A stretch of DNA of 15,168 nt from Actinomycetes bacterium (lineage in GTDB: Bacteria > Actinomycetota > Actinomycetes > Actinomycetales > Actinomycetaceae), in NCBI GenBank assembly GCA_023426345.1, contig JAFAAX010000068.1:1-15168 (forward strand), read 5' to 3'. This document shows, piece by piece, positions 1 to 7,633 of the stretch. The notes under the pieces were generated by a model. The model was given only the letters and a program-made list of their open reading frames with translations. It ran no database searches and was not told the DNA's origin. The translations under genes and the position numbers were made by a program. Numbering within the stretch: the stretch's first letter is position 1; the number at the start of each line of letters is the position of its first letter.

Positions 1-1161
1 GCCCTGGGCTCCTGCGGCTCCTGCGCCGCCGCCCGCCGATGAGCCGCCCGCGGAGCCCGCGCCCCCCGCTCCCGCCGCCGGACCGCCGGTGGCGGAGACC
101 CCCGGCAGCATGCCGCCGGCCGGCACACCGCCGCGGAGGCCCGCTGCGGCGGGCGATCCCAGGGCGAGGCTGCCCGAGAGGCCGGACACGGACGCCGAGC
201 GCGCGGCGAGCGCACCGCCCACGCCGACGAGCATCCCGCCCGCCATCATGGCGCTGCGTCCGCCGTGCGCCGCGCCCGATCCGAATCCGGGCGCCGAGTA
301 GTGTGCGCTCCACCGGGGGTCGTCGCGCTGGGTGACGGCGGGCGGCAGGTATCCGCCCTTCGGTCCGTCGGGCGTCATCCGCGGGTTCACCGGCGTCTCG
401 GAGAGCGAGACGTGCTCGAGCGCGGCGGGATCCGTGATCGGCTCATTGCGGCTGCCGGGACCGGTGGACGGCACCCGCGCGACCCACGCCGACCCGGCGG
501 TCCCGGCCGCGGCGGTCGTGCCGAGGCCGATCCCGAAGACGCCGGACGCCCCGCCCGTCCCCCTCCCCGGCGCGCTTCCCGTCCCGGCGGCTCCGGTGCT
601 CGCGGCGGAGCCGGCAGGGACCGAGGAGGGAGGTGCGCCGCCCTCGCCGCCGGCCGAGGAATCGACGGGGACCGGCTCGATCGCGATGCCGGACGTCTCG
701 CTGTTCATCGCGGTGAGGATCTGCCGGGCCCGGTCCTCGCGCTCCCGCTCGCGATCGGCCCGCAGCCGGTCCACGTAGGCCGCCCCGGAGTAGCACAGGC
801 CGTCGATCCAGATCTGGGGCTCCGCGCTGAGCACCTGGGCCTCGAAGTGGGAGACCAGGACGGGGGAGAGCTCCTCGCCCTCCGCCTGGGCATCGCGGAT
901 CGCCTGGATCGCCTGCTCGTTGGCCACGCGCGCGCCGTTGACCGTGGCCTCGATGCGATCGATCGTCTGTTCGTAGTCCGCGAGCCACTGCACGGCGGCA
1001 TCCCGCGTCTGGCCCGTCATGCCGGGGCTCCTCCGGTACTCGGCGGCCAGCTCGCGGCAGTTCTGGATGCGCTTCATGATCGTCTCGTAGGCCTGCGACT
1101 CGTCGGCGTCGTCGAGGGGGAGCCGCAAGATGGTGACCAGGCGGCTGTAGTGATACCCCAT
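1..1161 (-). CDS. ESX/PPE-like helical protein with Gly/Ala-rich tail (partial, runs off left edge)
   Basis: The frame is open for 387 codons from ATG at 1161 down to base 1, so the C-terminus lies outside the window. Residues about 1-165 are polar and look alpha-helical, ending in a charged Arg/Glu-rich stretch (around RADREREREDRARQI) typical of coiled coil. After that the protein is low-complexity Gly/Ala/Ser/Pro, with one weakly hydrophobic Gly-rich patch near residues 310-335. There is no signal peptide. The start is chosen from the GAGGTG ribosome site at about 1168-1173 and the TGATG overlap with the upstream gene's stop. A helical N-terminus plus a Gly/Ala tail beside a WXG100-like gene resembles PPE or EspB-like type VII substrates. 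I saw no clear YxxxD/E export motif, so the family is inferred and the function unknown. Confidence 0.7.
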   Translation of the reverse strand, partial: MGYHYSRLVTILRLPLDDADESQAYETIMKRIQNCRELAAEYRRSPGMTGQTRDAAVQWLADYEQTIDRIEATVNGARVANEQAIQAIRDAQAEGEELSPVLVSHFEAQVLSAEPQIWIDGLCYSGAAYVDRLRADREREREDRARQILTAMNSETSGIAIEPVPVDSSAGGEGGAPPSSVPAGSAASTGAAGTGSAPGRGTGGASGVFGIGLGTTAAAGTAGSAWVARVPSTGPGSRNEPITDPAALEHVSLSETPVNPRMTPDGPKGGYLPPAVTQRDDPRWSAHYSAPGFGSGAAHGGRSAMMAGGMLVGVGGALAARSASVSGLSGSLALGSPAAAGLRGGVPAGGMLPGVSATGGPAAGAGGAGSAGGSSAGGGAGAAGAQG

Positions 1162-1670
1162 CACCGCACCTCGATTCCGGATCCGGACGCCGGCTGGACG
1201 CTGGGGCCTCCGCCGCCCGCGGCGCCTCCGCCGGCGCCCGAAGAGCCGATGCCTGCGGCCCCGGCGCCTCCCCCGGCGCCCTCACCGGCCCCGGCGCTCC
1301 CACTGGAAAGCGCCGGCGCCGCGTCCGCCTGCTGGACGTCCGCGATGGCCTGCTCCTGCCCGTGCGTGACGGCGATGCGGGCCTCGATGTCGCTGTCCGT
1401 GCGCTCGAACGCCGCGATCGCGTCCCTCATCGACTGGATGTAGCGGGTCAGCTGCTCCTCCATCGTGGCGATCTGCTGGCCGGCTCCGGCCAGCGCCTCC
1501 GTGTACTTGCCCGCGAAGGCGAGGGGGCCCCACTCGGGCCCCCACTTGACGGAGTCCTGCGATTGCGCGATTCCGGACAGGGAACTCCTCGCGCCACCGA
1601 TCTCCTGCGGCGCCGGTTCCAGCCTCTCCACGGCGGCCTTGGCGACGGCCGGGTCGACAGTCCATCCCAT
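1161..1670 (-). CDS. WXG100-like small helical protein with Gly-rich tail (putative type VII secretion substrate)
   Basis: This gene encodes 169 residues. Residues about 1-115 look like a two-helix WXG100-style hairpin, with a Trp/Gly turn region (KWGPEWGP near residues 44-51) followed by an amphipathic helix. The tail (about residues 120-160) is nearly all Gly, Ala and Ser. There is no signal peptide. An in-frame extension reaches back to about 2135, but the start at 1670 is preferred: AGGAGC lies at 1675-1680 with good spacing, and the protein then begins MGWTVDP like family members. The stop overlaps the next gene's start (TGATG), so the two are translationally coupled. The N-terminus recalls actinobacterial DUF6507/WXG100-type proteins; this is pattern recognition, not a search result. 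The likely role is a secreted or surface partner of the downstream protein. Confidence 0.7.
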   Translation of the reverse strand: MGWTVDPAVAKAAVERLEPAPQEIGGARSSLSGIAQSQDSVKWGPEWGPLAFAGKYTEALAGAGQQIATMEEQLTRYIQSMRDAIAAFERTDSDIEARIAVTHGQEQAIADVQQADAAPALSSGSAGAGEGAGGGAGAAGIGSSGAGGGAAGGGGPSVQPASGSGIEVR

Positions 1671-1784
1671 GGTGGCTCCTGGCGGTCGGTGCTGTGTGAC
1701 TCCCCTCATCATAGGCGGTGCGTGTTGAGAAACCACCCATCTCCGCATCGTGGACCGGCGGCCCTCCCGCGCCGGCGGCGTCGG

Positions 1785-1884
1785 CGCTGATCGGAGCGGA
1801 ACATCGTCCTCGGTGGGACGTTGGGCCCGACCTGTGCGGAAGGTCCTGATCCCGCCGTCTTCGGGGAGTCGGCTCCGATCAGCG
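1785..1884. repeat. 13-bp perfect inverted repeat separated by 74 bp
   Basis: CGCTGATCGGAGC at 1785-1797 is the exact reverse complement of GCTCCGATCAGCG at 1872-1884. Inside the loop is a smaller hairpin, GACCT/AGGTC, around 1830-1846. It may be a paired operator or a long stem in an upstream leader; the sequence does not decide between them. Confidence 0.6.
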
Positions 1885-1887
1885 ACG

Positions 1888-1904
1888 ATGACGGGATTCG
1901 TCAT
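1888..1904. promoter_or_regulatory. 17-bp palindrome upstream of ppdK (operator-like)
   Basis: ATGACG and CGTCAT flank the 5-base centre ggatt. The site ends 27 bases before the possible -10 element TAGACT at 1932-1937, so it lies about where an activator or repressor site would be. No regulator family is assigned, and the -35 box is not convincing. Confidence 0.35.
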
Positions 1905-1990
1905 AGCCTGGAGACGTTGGTCCCTGATAGGTAGACTGGGCCCTGCTGCGCGCGGCGCTGCGACGCCGCGGTTTCTGCGTCGACATCCGA

Positions 1991-1997
1991 AGAGAGG
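1991..1997 (+). promoter_or_regulatory. Ribosome binding site deciding the TTG start of ppdK
   Basis: AGAGAGG lies 7 bases before TTG at 2005. It supports this rare start over the longer open frame that begins at 1750. Confidence 0.5.
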
Positions 1998-2004
1998 GCC
2001 TGAA

Positions 2005-4728
2005 TTGGTCAAGTACGTGTACGACTTCGCCGAGGGTGACAAGTCCATGAAGGACCTGCTCGGCGGCAAGGGAGCCAACCTGGCGGAGATGACCAACCTG
2101 GGGCTTCCCGTCCCCCCGGGGTTCACGATCTCCACTGATGCCTGCCGGGCCTACCTCAACGAGGGCGCGGTCCCTGCCGGACTGGCCGATGAGGTCACGG
2201 CGGCCATGGGACGGGTCGAGTCCACGATGGGGCGCACGCTCGGCAACGCGACGGATCCGCTGCTGGTGTCCGTGCGCTCGGGGGCGAAGTTCTCGATGCC
2301 CGGCATGATGGAGACCGTCCTCAACGTCGGCCTCAACGACCGCTCCGTCGACGGCCTGGCCCAGGTGTCGGGCAACGAGCGTTTCGCATGGGATTCCTAC
2401 CGCCGGCTCATCCAGATGTTCGGCAAGACCGTGCTGGACATCGACGGCGACCTGTTCTCGGCGGCGCTGGAGTCCCTCAAGGAGGAGCGCGGGACCACGG
2501 CCGACACGGATCTCACGGCCGAGGACCTCCGCGGCCTGGTGGACACTTACAAGGGGATCGTCCAGGAGCAGACGGGGCGCCCCTTCCCCCAGGATCCCCG
2601 TGAGCAGCTGGATGAGGCCACCGAGGCCGTCTTCCGCTCGTGGAACACCGAGCGCGCCCGCATTTACCGCCGCCGTGAGCGCATCTCCGACGACCTGGGA
2701 ACCGCCGTCAACATCGTGACGATGGTCTTCGGCAACATGGGCGACACGTCCGGCACGGGCGTCGCCTTCACCCGCGACCCGTCCACGGGCCACTCCGGGG
2801 TCTACGGCGACTACCTCCAGAACGCCCAGGGCGAGGACGTCGTGGCGGGCATCCGCAACACGCTGACGCTGGCGGACCTGGAGAAGCTCGACAAGACCTC
2901 CTCCGACCAGCTGCGCGACATCATGGCGACGCTCGAGAACCACTACCGCGACCTGTGCGACATCGAGTTCACGATCGAGCGCGGCAAGCTGTGGATGCTC
3001 CAGACGCGCGTCGGCAAGCGCACGCCGGCCGCCGCGTTCCGCGTGGCCACCGAGCTCGTCGACGAGGGACTGATCTCCGAGGACGAGGCCCTCACCCGCG
3101 TGACCGGCGAGCAGCTCACCTCCTTGATGTTCCCGCAGTTCGACCCCGACGCCGCCAAGGAGCTCATCACGCGCGGCACGGCCGCCTCCCCGGGGGCCGC
3201 CGTGGGCGTCCTCGTCTTCAACAACGCGCAGGCCGAGGCCGCGGCGAAGGAGGGGCGCAAGTGCGTCCTCGTCCGCCGTGAGACCAACCCCGACGACCTG
3301 CCCGGCATGGTCGCCGCCGAGGGCGTCCTCACGGCGCGCGGCGGGAAGACCTCCCACGCGGCCGTAGTGGCGCGCGGCATGGGCAAGACCTGCGTGGTAG
3401 GCGCCGACGAACTGCTCATCGACGCGGCGGCCGGCACGGTGTCCGTGGGCGGGCACACGCTGACCGGCCAGGACACGATCGCCATCGACGGCCAGACGGG
3501 CGAGGTCTTCCTCGGTGAGGTCCCGGTGGTCGACTCCCCGGTGACCACCTATCTGACCAACGGCCTGGAGGCCGGACTGGCGGCGGCCGGCGAGGACGCG
3601 GACACCCGCGAGCTCGTCACCTCCGTCGACCGTCTACTCACCCACGCCGACGCGGCGCGCCGCCTTCAGGTGCGCGCCAACGCGGACACCCCCACCGACT
3701 CCCGCAACGCGCTGGCCTTCGGCGCGCAGGGCATCGGCCTGTGCCGCACGGAGCACATGTTCCTGGGCGCGCGCCGCCAGCTGGTGGAGAACGCGATCGT
3801 CTCGGAGCCCGGCTCGGCCGAGCGCCAGGCCGCCTTCGACGAGCTCGAGAAGCTCCAGAAGCAGGACTTCCTGGAGATGCTGGAGGTCATGGACGGCAAG
3901 GAGATGGTGGTCCGCCTCATCGACCCGCCCCTCCACGAGTTCCTTCCCGACCTCACGCAGCTCGAGGTCAAGGTGGCCGTCGACCGCGCGACGAAGGGCG
4001 CTGCGGACCCGCATGACGAGAAGATGCTCGAGGTGGCCCGCCGCCTCCATGAGCAGAACCCGATGCTGGGCCTGCGCGGCGTCCGCCTGGGCATCTGGAT
4101 GCCGGGCCTCAACGACCTGCAGGTCCGCGCGCTGGCCGAGGCCGCCGCGGAGCTGGTCGCCAAGGGTCTGGACCCGAAGCCCGAGGTCATGATCCCGTTG
4201 GTCGCCTCCGTGCGTGAGCTGCGCCTGCTGCGCGAGAAGAGTGAGGAGATCATCTCCCAGGTCGCCACCGAGTCCGGTGTGGATCTGTCCGCCATCACCG
4301 TCGGCGCCATGATCGAGCTGCCCCGCGCGGCCGTCACCGCCGATGAGCTGGCCACTGAGGCCGACTTCTTCAGCTTCGGCACGAACGACCTCACGCAGAC
4401 GACGTGGGGCTTCTCCCGCGACGACGTCGAGGGCGCCTTCTTCTCCGAGTACATGGAGGCCGGCATCTTCAACGTCTCGCCGTTCGAGTCGATCGATGTC
4501 AAGGGCGTGGGCGCGCTGGTCGCCCAGGCCGTTGCCCGCGCCCGCGACACCAAGCCCGGCATCAAGCTGGGCGTGTGCGGCGAGCACGGCGGCGATCCCG
4601 CCTCGGTGCATTTCTTCCACACGGCCGGCCTGGACTACGTGTCCTGCTCTCCGTTCCGCGTGCCGGTGGCCCGCCTGGAGGCGGGACGCGCCGCCGTGGA
4701 GGATTCGCTGGGCGACGCGACGGCGTGA
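2005..4728 (+). CDS. ppdK: Pyruvate, phosphate dikinase
   Basis: PPDK interconverts pyruvate + ATP + phosphate and phosphoenolpyruvate + AMP + pyrophosphate in the cytoplasm. The 907-residue length fits the family. The start at TTG 2005 gives the conserved opening KYVYDF, followed by LLGGKGANLAEM of the ATP-grasp domain; SMPGMMETVLNVG and TRDPSTG follow. The central swivelling domain has GGKTSHAAVVARG with phosphocarrier His451. The C-terminal TIM barrel carries the catalytic Cys858 in GVCGEHGGDP and the PEP-site segment FSFGTNDLTQ. All key residues are present. The gene appears to stand alone: it has its own upstream region and a strong hairpin after the stop. In Actinomyces, glycolysis uses a pyrophosphate-dependent phosphofructokinase, so PPDK could supply or consume PPi there; that link is inferred. 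Confidence 0.97.
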   Translation: MVKYVYDFAEGDKSMKDLLGGKGANLAEMTNLGLPVPPGFTISTDACRAYLNEGAVPAGLADEVTAAMGRVESTMGRTLGNATDPLLVSVRSGAKFSMPGMMETVLNVGLNDRSVDGLAQVSGNERFAWDSYRRLIQMFGKTVLDIDGDLFSAALESLKEERGTTADTDLTAEDLRGLVDTYKGIVQEQTGRPFPQDPREQLDEATEAVFRSWNTERARIYRRRERISDDLGTAVNIVTMVFGNMGDTSGTGVAFTRDPSTGHSGVYGDYLQNAQGEDVVAGIRNTLTLADLEKLDKTSSDQLRDIMATLENHYRDLCDIEFTIERGKLWMLQTRVGKRTPAAAFRVATELVDEGLISEDEALTRVTGEQLTSLMFPQFDPDAAKELITRGTAASPGAAVGVLVFNNAQAEAAAKEGRKCVLVRRETNPDDLPGMVAAEGVLTARGGKTSHAAVVARGMGKTCVVGADELLIDAAAGTVSVGGHTLTGQDTIAIDGQTGEVFLGEVPVVDSPVTTYLTNGLEAGLAAAGEDADTRELVTSVDRLLTHADAARRLQVRANADTPTDSRNALAFGAQGIGLCRTEHMFLGARRQLVENAIVSEPGSAERQAAFDELEKLQKQDFLEMLEVMDGKEMVVRLIDPPLHEFLPDLTQLEVKVAVDRATKGAADPHDEKMLEVARRLHEQNPMLGLRGVRLGIWMPGLNDLQVRALAEAAAELVAKGLDPKPEVMIPLVASVRELRLLREKSEEIISQVATESGVDLSAITVGAMIELPRAAVTADELATEADFFSFGTNDLTQTTWGFSRDDVEGAFFSEYMEAGIFNVSPFESIDVKGVGALVAQAVARARDTKPGIKLGVCGEHGGDPASVHFFHTAGLDYVSCSPFRVPVARLEAGRAAVEDSLGDATA

Positions 4729-4785
4729 TCCCGCGGGCCGCGCGCCTGAGGGGCGCGTGACCTGTCGGAGACCTCCCGATCGATC

Positions 4786-4825
4786 AGGGCGGGGTCCGGT
4801 GGCTGAGGCCGCCGGGCCCCGCCCT
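4786..4825 (+). terminator. GC-rich hairpin terminator after ppdK
   Basis: A 14-bp stem pairs 4786-4799 with 4812-4825, including one G-T wobble, around a 12-base loop. It lies about 57 bases past the ppdK stop. There is no T-run afterwards, which is common for terminators in GC-rich actinobacteria. Confidence 0.65.
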
Positions 4826-4878
4826 TCGTCGCGCCCGCGAGGCTCGCCCAACCGCGCGCCAGAAGGCGAGGAAGGAAA

Positions 4879-4912
4879 TCAGGTGAGCCTCAATGAACTC
4901 AGGGTGACCTGA
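4879..4912. promoter_or_regulatory. Possible secondary IdeR/DtxR half-box cluster upstream of FTR1
   Basis: TCAGGTGAGCCT at 4879-4890 matches the left part of the DtxR consensus TTAGGTTAGCCT at 10 of 12 positions; over 19 bp (4879-4897) it matches 13. An inverted TCAGG/CCTGA pair follows at 4899-4912. The right halves are poor, so these are weaker candidates than the box at 4958-4976. Confidence 0.35.
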
Positions 4913-4957
4913 CTAAGTATGGGACTTTTGGCCCATGATCCACGAGGACGCTGTCAA

Positions 4958-4976
4958 TAAGGTAAGGCTCGCCTGA
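4958..4976. promoter_or_regulatory. IdeR/DtxR-type iron box upstream of the FTR1 operon
   Basis: TAAGGTAAGGCTCGCCTGA matches the IdeR/DtxR consensus TTAGGTWAGGCTWACCTAA at 15 of 19 positions. It lies 33 bases before the GTG start of the FTR1 gene. Such boxes bind the Fe(II)-loaded repressor, so the operon should be switched on under iron limitation. The regulator gene itself is not in the window. Confidence 0.7.
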
Positions 4977-5008
4977 CCGAATCCAGACAGTGGAAGAAGA
5001 CCGACACC

Positions 5009-6778
5009 GTGGCACGTCCGAGCAGCGCCCCCTCCACAGTGCCAGGTCGGGGAATCCGGGTAGTGACACTGCTGTCAGAACCCGCGCATCCGGTCCGGCG
5101 TGCGGCGCTCGCACCCACGGCGGCACTGCCGCAGGCGCCGGCGCGCGCAGGGACTCTCCGCTCGCTGCTGGTCGCCCTGGCCGCCGCGATCCTCGCGATG
5201 CTGCTGGTCGCGGCACCCGCGGCCACGGCGTCGACCCCGGCGCGCGCCGCCGCCGACGCCACCGACTGGGACAGCACCGTGGAGCAGATGGTGACGGCGA
5301 TCGAGCAGGTCCCCGGCCAGTTCGCGGCCGGCGACACCGCCGGGGTGGAGACGTCGATCCGCCGGACCTACTACGAGATCTACCAGGTCAGCGGCCTCGA
5401 GGCGCAGATCAACCACCGCCTCGGCGAGGAGCGCGCGGACGCGTTCGTCTCCCAGTTGCTGTCCCTGCGCGACCTGGCCCGCGACGGCGCGGCCGACCAG
5501 GGCGACGTCCAGGCGGCGACCGACGCGACGGTCCAGCTCCTGCGCGACGACGTCGCCGAACTGGCAGCGACGCCCGAGCTCGACGACCAGTGGGCGCGCG
5601 TCGGCCAGCGCATCGTCGACCAGATCGAGGCCGCGAAGACGGCCTACGCCGCCGGCGACCATCCGGGCGCGGCCACCGCCGCGAAGGACGCCTACCTGGC
5701 CCACTACGAGGCGGACGGCCTGGAGAAGGCGACGATCTCCTACCTGGGCCAGGCCCGCGTCAGCGAACTGGAGTCGATGTTCACCCAGCTGCGCCAGAAC
5801 GGGCGCGACGGGTCGGAGTCGGTCGAGGACTTCACCGCCCAGGCCGACGCGCTCAGCGCCGCGATCGCCCAGGACGCCGCCACCCTGGACCGGATGACCT
5901 CCTCCTCGGAGGGCCTGGGCTGGAACGGGTTCTGGGCGTCCTTCCTGGTCCTGATCCGCGAGGGCGCCGAGGCCCTCCTGGTCGTCGCCGCCCTGGTCAC
6001 CTACGCGAAGAAGTCCGGGCGTCGCGACCAGCTGACGGGCATCGTCGTCGGCGTGGCCGGGGCGCTGGCGATCTCGATCGGCCTGGCGTTCCTGTTCTCC
6101 CGCCTGGCCGCCTCCGCGGCGTCGGGCCTCAGCCAGGAACTGCTGGAGGGCGTCACGGGCCTCCTAGCCGTCGTCATGCTGATCTGGGTGTCGAACTGGA
6201 TCCTCTCGAAGTCGACGGGGAGGAAGTTCCAGGCCTACATCGACAAGCAGGCCGGCCGCGGCGTGGAGACGGGCGGGACCTTCGCCCTGGCATCGGCGGC
6301 CTTCCTGGCGGTCCTGCGCGAGGGCTCGGAGACGATTCTGTTCTTCGCCCCGATCATCGCCGGCGCGAGGACCGGCGGGGACCACGCGAAGATCTGGCTG
6401 GGGATCGGCGCCGCCGCCCTGCTCCTGGTCGTGCTGTTCGCGGCCGTGTGGCTGTTCGGCGTGCGCCTGCCGCTGGGGCCGTTCTTCCGTTGGACGTCGG
6501 TCCTGCTGGGCCTCCTGTCCGTCACCATCGCCGGCGGGGCGGTCAAGGAGTTCCAGGACGCGACGCTGGTGCCCGCGACCCTGGTGCCCGGCGTCCCGCA
6601 GATCACCGTGCTCGGCCTGTATCCCACGGTCGAGACGCTGGCGGCCCAGGGGGCCGTCCTGGCCGTCCTGGCCGTCCTGGCCCTTGTCCAGCGCCGACGG
6701 ACCAGGGCGGAGCGCACGCCCCCGAGCCTGCCCGAACCCTCTGAAACACCTGAGACACCCGCACCATCCGCACACTGA
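5009..6778 (+). CDS. FTR1-family iron permease with N-terminal duplicated extracytoplasmic domain
   Basis: This 589-residue membrane protein belongs to the FTR1/EfeU/FetM iron permease family. A signal or anchor helix lies at about residues 50-72. Residues about 80-300 form a soluble helical domain made of two similar copies, starting at FAAGD (105) and YAAGD (213), each followed by Tyr-rich and LG..R segments. The C-terminal membrane domain has about seven helices and both iron-path motifs of the REXXE type: REGAE at 317-321 and REGSE at 437-441. The tail is Pro/Glu-rich. The GTG start at 5009 follows GGAAGAAGA; starts further in, near residue 17, are possible. It is the first gene of the operon, behind an iron box. 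The fusion of a periplasmic-type domain to FTR1 matches FetM and the Campylobacter Cj1658-type permease rather than the separate EfeU/EfeO proteins. Substrate (Fe3+ or Fe2+) is inferred from the family. Confidence 0.92.
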   Translation: MARPSSAPSTVPGRGIRVVTLLSEPAHPVRRAALAPTAALPQAPARAGTLRSLLVALAAAILAMLLVAAPAATASTPARAAADATDWDSTVEQMVTAIEQVPGQFAAGDTAGVETSIRRTYYEIYQVSGLEAQINHRLGEERADAFVSQLLSLRDLARDGAADQGDVQAATDATVQLLRDDVAELAATPELDDQWARVGQRIVDQIEAAKTAYAAGDHPGAATAAKDAYLAHYEADGLEKATISYLGQARVSELESMFTQLRQNGRDGSESVEDFTAQADALSAAIAQDAATLDRMTSSSEGLGWNGFWASFLVLIREGAEALLVVAALVTYAKKSGRRDQLTGIVVGVAGALAISIGLAFLFSRLAASAASGLSQELLEGVTGLLAVVMLIWVSNWILSKSTGRKFQAYIDKQAGRGVETGGTFALASAAFLAVLREGSETILFFAPIIAGARTGGDHAKIWLGIGAAALLLVVLFAAVWLFGVRLPLGPFFRWTSVLLGLLSVTIAGGAVKEFQDATLVPATLVPGVPQITVLGLYPTVETLAAQGAVLAVLAVLALVQRRRTRAERTPPSLPEPSETPETPAPSAH

Positions 6779-6811
6779 GTCACCCCACTCCCACCGAGAG
6801 GAATCCCCACC

Positions 6812-7468
6812 GTGAAGAAGTCCCTGGTCGCCGTCGCCGCCGCCGCGGCCCTGGCCGTCTCCATGTCCGCGTGCAGCAGCGGCGAGTCCCAGTCCTCGGG
6901 CGGCGCGGCCGCTCCCGCCGCCACCGACTCGGCGGCCGCCGAGGACGCCACCGACGCGGACGCCAGCGCGGATCCCGATGTCATCGGCATCAACGAGATC
7001 CCGGTCGGCGACTCCGGCCCGCAGACCAACGACGCGCTGACCGTGGACGCCGTGTACTTCCAGGCCATCGACATGGAGCAGGGCTCCGCGATGGTCCCGC
7101 CGGCCTCCGAGTCCGACATGCACTTCGAGGTCGACATCGCGACCAATGAGAAGGCCACCGAGTGGGGGTACGAGGCCGACCAGTTCCTCCCCTACCTGGA
7201 CGTCACCGCGGTGGCGACCAACCAGGACACCGGCGAGGAGGTCGACCTGGGCACGATGATGCCGATGATCGCCTCCGACGGCCCCCACTACGGCAACAAC
7301 ATCTCCCTGGCGCCGGGCAACTACAACGTGGTGATCACGATCGCCTCGCCCGCCGACTCGTTCATGCTGCACACCGGCAAGGACTCCTCGGCCGTCAAGG
7401 GCCGTTTCTGGACCGAGCCGCTGACCTTCCAGTTCGACAACTGGCAGTGGGACGGCCAGCTCATCTGA
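6812..7468 (+). CDS. P19/Tp34-family iron-binding lipoprotein
   Basis: This 218-residue lipoprotein has a GTG start at 6812 behind GAGAGGAA (6796-6803). The signal peptide ends in a lipobox, MSAC, followed by a Ser/Ala/Asp-rich linker to about residue 60. The domain is that of P19 (C. jejuni Cj1659), FetP and FtrA, dimeric metal-binding proteins of iron uptake. The ligand pattern is complete: His104 and Glu106 in MHFEVD, Met152 in MMPM, His159 in SDGPHYGNN, and His187 in FMLHTG. The spacing of Met152 and His159 equals that of Met88 and His95 in P19. It lies 33 bases after the FTR1 gene, its usual partner. It probably delivers or oxidises/reduces iron at the outer face of the membrane for FTR1. 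The lipid anchor replaces the periplasmic location seen in Gram-negatives. Confidence 0.92.
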   Translation: MKKSLVAVAAAAALAVSMSACSSGESQSSGGAAAPAATDSAAAEDATDADASADPDVIGINEIPVGDSGPQTNDALTVDAVYFQAIDMEQGSAMVPPASESDMHFEVDIATNEKATEWGYEADQFLPYLDVTAVATNQDTGEEVDLGTMMPMIASDGPHYGNNISLAPGNYNVVITIASPADSFMLHTGKDSSAVKGRFWTEPLTFQFDNWQWDGQLI

Positions 7469-7499
7469 GCGGAGCGGCCCCTGTTCCCTTCCCATTGAC

Positions 7500-7548
7500 G
7501 AGGCCGCCCCCTCCGGCGTGACATGAGTCCGCCGGGGGCGGTGGCCTC
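7500..7548 (+). terminator. Imperfect GC hairpin between the P19 and FtrD-like genes (attenuator or mRNA-processing stem)
   Basis: GAGGCC at 7500-7505 pairs with GGCCTC at 7543-7548, and CCCCC with GGGGG further in, with small bulges. There is no T-run. It lies in a 165-base gap inside an otherwise tightly packed operon, so partial termination or transcript stabilisation downstream of the P19 gene is plausible. It also argues that the next gene starts at 7634 and not at the in-frame ATG at 7523 inside the hairpin. Confidence 0.4.
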
Positions 7549-7633
7549 CCACCGGCCAGGCCGGGCCGTCCCGCCTGGGCCGTCCCGATCCTCTCGATTC
7601 CGTCCCCTCCGATCCGCAGGTCGACCCGTCCCC

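Larger units (their letters stand above)
1671..2004. other. Divergent intergenic region upstream of ppdK and the ESX-like pair
   Basis: About 330 bases separate the minus-strand pair from ppdK, and both promoters should lie here. The region stays open in the ppdK frame back to 1750 but that part has no family similarity, so I treat it as non-coding. It contains a perfect 13-bp inverted repeat (1785-1797 with 1872-1884), a small palindrome (1888-1904), and a possible -10 element TAGACT at 1932-1937. No RNA gene was recognised. Confidence 0.6.

Noticed and set aside
1750..2004. N-terminal extension of PPDK by 85 residues
   Set aside because: The extension is Arg-rich and unlike any PPDK, while TTG 2005 gives the conserved KYVYDF opening behind a ribosome site.
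1879..3456. Long minus-strand open frame opposite ppdK
   Set aside because: ppdK is certain from its motifs; the opposite frame is low-complexity and has no recognisable family.
7523..7633. Earlier ATG start of the FtrD-like protein
   Set aside because: It lies inside a strong hairpin, has no ribosome site, and adds a Pro/Arg-rich stretch before the natural N-terminal helix.
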